Below the pieces are notes generated by a model. The model ran no database searches, was not told the DNA's origin, and saw nothing but the letters and a program-made list of their open reading frames with translations. Shown here piece after piece: positions 22,673 to 24,124 of a stretch of DNA of 24,124 bases. The stretch is from Pseudomonas sp. UBA4194 (GTDB lineage: Bacteria > Pseudomonadota > Gammaproteobacteria > Pseudomonadales > Pseudomonadaceae): the NCBI RefSeq assembly GCF_002379585.1, contig NZ_DFUE01000083.1, positions 1 to 24,124 of the forward strand, given 5' to 3'. The position numbers were made by a program, and so were the translations under genes. Position 1 is the first letter of the stretch. Each line of letters begins with the position of its first letter.

Positions 22673-23998
22673 ATGGCACTGACACGCGAACAACAAATAG
22701 CGGCCCTCGAAAAAGACTGGGCTGAAAATCCGCGCTGGAAAGGTGTGACTCGTAACTACTCGGCTGCCGACGTCGTGCGCCTGCGTGGCTCCGTGCAACC
22801 AGAGCACACCCTGGCCAGAATGGGCGCCGACAAGCTGTGGAACCTGGTGACCCAGGGCGCCAAACCTGCCTTCCGCCCTGATAAAGACTTCGTCAACTGC
22901 ATGGGTGCCCTCACCGGCGGCCAAGCCGTGCAACAGGTGAAAGCTGGCATTCAGGCCATCTACCTGTCCGGCTGGCAAGTGGCCGCCGACAACAACTCCG
23001 CCGAATCCATGTACCCGGATCAGTCGCTGTACCCGGTCGACTCGGTGCCTACCGTGGTCAAGCGGATCAACAACTCGTTTCGCCGCGCCGACCAGATTCA
23101 ATGGAAAGCCGGCAAGAACCCGGGCGATCAGGGATACATCGATTACTTCGCGCCGATCGTGGCGGATGCCGAAGCAGGCTTCGGTGGGGTACTGAACGCC
23201 TACGAATTGATGAAGAACATGATCGAAGCCGGTGCTGCCGGCGTGCACTTCGAAGACCAATTGGCCTCGGTGAAGAAATGCGGGCACATGGGCGGCAAGG
23301 TATTGGTGCCGACCCAGGAAGCCGTGCAGAAACTGACCGCCGCACGACTGGCTGCCGACGTCGCTGGCGTGCCGACGATCATCCTGGCGCGCACCGATGC
23401 CAACGCCGCGGACCTGCTGACCTCCGATTGCGATCCGTACGACCAGCCGTTCGTGACCGGCACCCGCACGCCCGAGGGCTTCTATAAAGTACGCGCCGGT
23501 CTGGATCAGGCCATTGCCCGCGGCCTGGCCTACGCACCGTATGCCGACCTGATCTGGTGCGAAACCGCCAAGCCGGATCTGGACGAGGCGCGCCGTTTCG
23601 CCGAAGCCATCAAGAAGGAATACCCCGACCAATTGCTGTCATACAACTGCTCACCGTCCTTCAACTGGAAGAAAAACCTGGACGACGCGACCATCGCCAA
23701 GTTCCAGCGCGAACTGTCTGCCATGGGCTACAAGCACCAATTCATCACCCTGGCGGGCATTCACAACATGTGGCACAGCATGTTCAACCTGGCGCACGAC
23801 TACGCCCGCAACGACATGACCGCCTATGTGAAGCTGCAGGAACAGGAGTTCGCCGATGCCGAGAAGGGCTACACCTTCGTTGCGCACCAGCAGGAGGTGG
23901 GGACCGGGTATTTCGACGACATGACCACGGTGATCCAGGGAGGCGCGTCTTCGGTGACGGCACTGACCGGCTCGACCGAGGAAGAGCAGTTTCACTGA
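22673..23998 (+). CDS. aceA: Isocitrate lyase
   Basis: First enzyme of the glyoxylate shunt, splitting isocitrate into glyoxylate and succinate; needed for growth on acetate and fatty acids. With the ATG at 22673 (MALTREQQIAALEKDWAENP, preceded by GAGG) it has 441 residues, like the E. coli type, and shorter than the form of about 530 residues I recall from P. aeruginosa. The family signature KKCGHMGGK lies at 201-209, with catalytic Cys203. Other conserved stretches are GWQVAADNN, ADAEAGFGG, VHFEDQLASVKKCGHMGGK and SYNCSPSFNWKK. The upstream in-frame ATG at 22565 would add 36 residues of leader and is rejected. It competes with IDH, encoded about 7 kb away. Confidence 0.97.
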   Translation: MALTREQQIAALEKDWAENPRWKGVTRNYSAADVVRLRGSVQPEHTLARMGADKLWNLVTQGAKPAFRPDKDFVNCMGALTGGQAVQQVKAGIQAIYLSGWQVAADNNSAESMYPDQSLYPVDSVPTVVKRINNSFRRADQIQWKAGKNPGDQGYIDYFAPIVADAEAGFGGVLNAYELMKNMIEAGAAGVHFEDQLASVKKCGHMGGKVLVPTQEAVQKLTAARLAADVAGVPTIILARTDANAADLLTSDCDPYDQPFVTGTRTPEGFYKVRAGLDQAIARGLAYAPYADLIWCETAKPDLDEARRFAEAIKKEYPDQLLSYNCSPSFNWKKNLDDATIAKFQRELSAMGYKHQFITLAGIHNMWHSMFNLAHDYARNDMTAYVKLQEQEFADAEKGYTFVAHQQEVGTGYFDDMTTVIQGGASSVTALTGSTEEEQFH

Positions 23999-24059
23999 TG
24001 TGAAGGGTTTGGGTGGGATGATTGGCTGATTGGCTGATCGGGTTGGGGATGGGGATTGG

Positions 24060-24124
24060 CGGTGGATGGTCCCCTCACCCCAGCCCTCCCGGGCCGCCGT
24101 ATCGCCCTGAGGGAGAGGGAGCTA
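24060..24124. repeat. Palindromic repeat element D, interrupted and cut by the window end
   Basis: The arm CGGTGGATGGTCCCCTCACC and following CCCAGCCCTC match element B. The central hairpin is then broken by about 15 extra bases (CGGGCCGCCGTATCG) before GCCCTGAGGGAGAGGGAGCT resumes. The right arm would lie beyond the window. The G-rich flank (24004-24058) contains a small tandem repeat GATTGGCT x2 near 24020-24037. The element begins about 60 bases after the aceA stop. Confidence 0.8.

Overview
The window is a stretch of conserved chromosome from a Pseudomonas species, probably outside the P. aeruginosa group. The evidence is protein similarity (FtsK, ClpA, ClpS, Bpt, monomeric isocitrate dehydrogenase), high GC content, and the gene order cysG-serS-crcB-rarA-lolA-ftsK / aat-bpt-infA / clpA-clpS / cspD / idh / nudJ-mnmA-hflD-purB / roxA-GNAT / secretin-like / aceA, which matches the order I recall around PA2611-PA2634 of P. 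aeruginosa PAO1. The short (441-residue) isocitrate lyase argues against P. aeruginosa itself. No phage, insertion sequence, CRISPR array, tRNA or rRNA is visible.

Layout. (1) About 0.2-7.7 kb, minus strand: a run reading ftsK, lolA, rarA, crcB, serS, cysG, with very short gaps or overlaps, so probably co-transcribed in part. It covers chromosome segregation, lipoprotein carrying, replication-fork maintenance, fluoride export, seryl-tRNA charging and siroheme synthesis. (2) 7.7-8.3 kb: the divergent ftsK/aat region, holding a repeat element with perfect 36-bp inverted arms. (3) 8.3-12.8 kb: the N-degron module. Aat and Bpt add a destabilising N-terminal residue to proteins; ClpS and ClpA, encoded on the opposite strand and convergent, recognise and unfold such proteins for ClpP. 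infA lies between the two halves and is followed by a strong hairpin terminator. (4) 13.0-16.0 kb: cspD, then a monomeric NADP isocitrate dehydrogenase with a long leader. (5) 16.0-19.8 kb: nudJ-mnmA-hflD-purB, the same order as in E. coli. (6) 19.8-24.0 kb: a ribosomal-protein hydroxylase (RoxA type), an overlapping GNAT gene, a small exported secretin-like protein without a pore, and isocitrate lyase aceA with a candidate carbon-control operator.

Functional links. Monomeric IDH and isocitrate lyase compete for isocitrate at the TCA/glyoxylate branch point. Both have inverted repeats built on TGTAG/CTACA half-sites upstream. The dimeric icd gene that I recall next to idh in other pseudomonads is not in the window.

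The most notable non-coding feature is a family of GC-rich palindromic elements (core GGTCCCCTCACCCCAG) at 1-179, 8031-8167, 22376-22400 and 24060-24124. Three of the four lie just downstream of a stop codon, and most are flanked by G-rich tracts able to form G-quadruplexes. Both ends of the window lie inside this family, so they may be assembly break points. I found no clearly new multi-gene system. The best leads are the repeat family, the orphan mini-secretin and the aceA operator.
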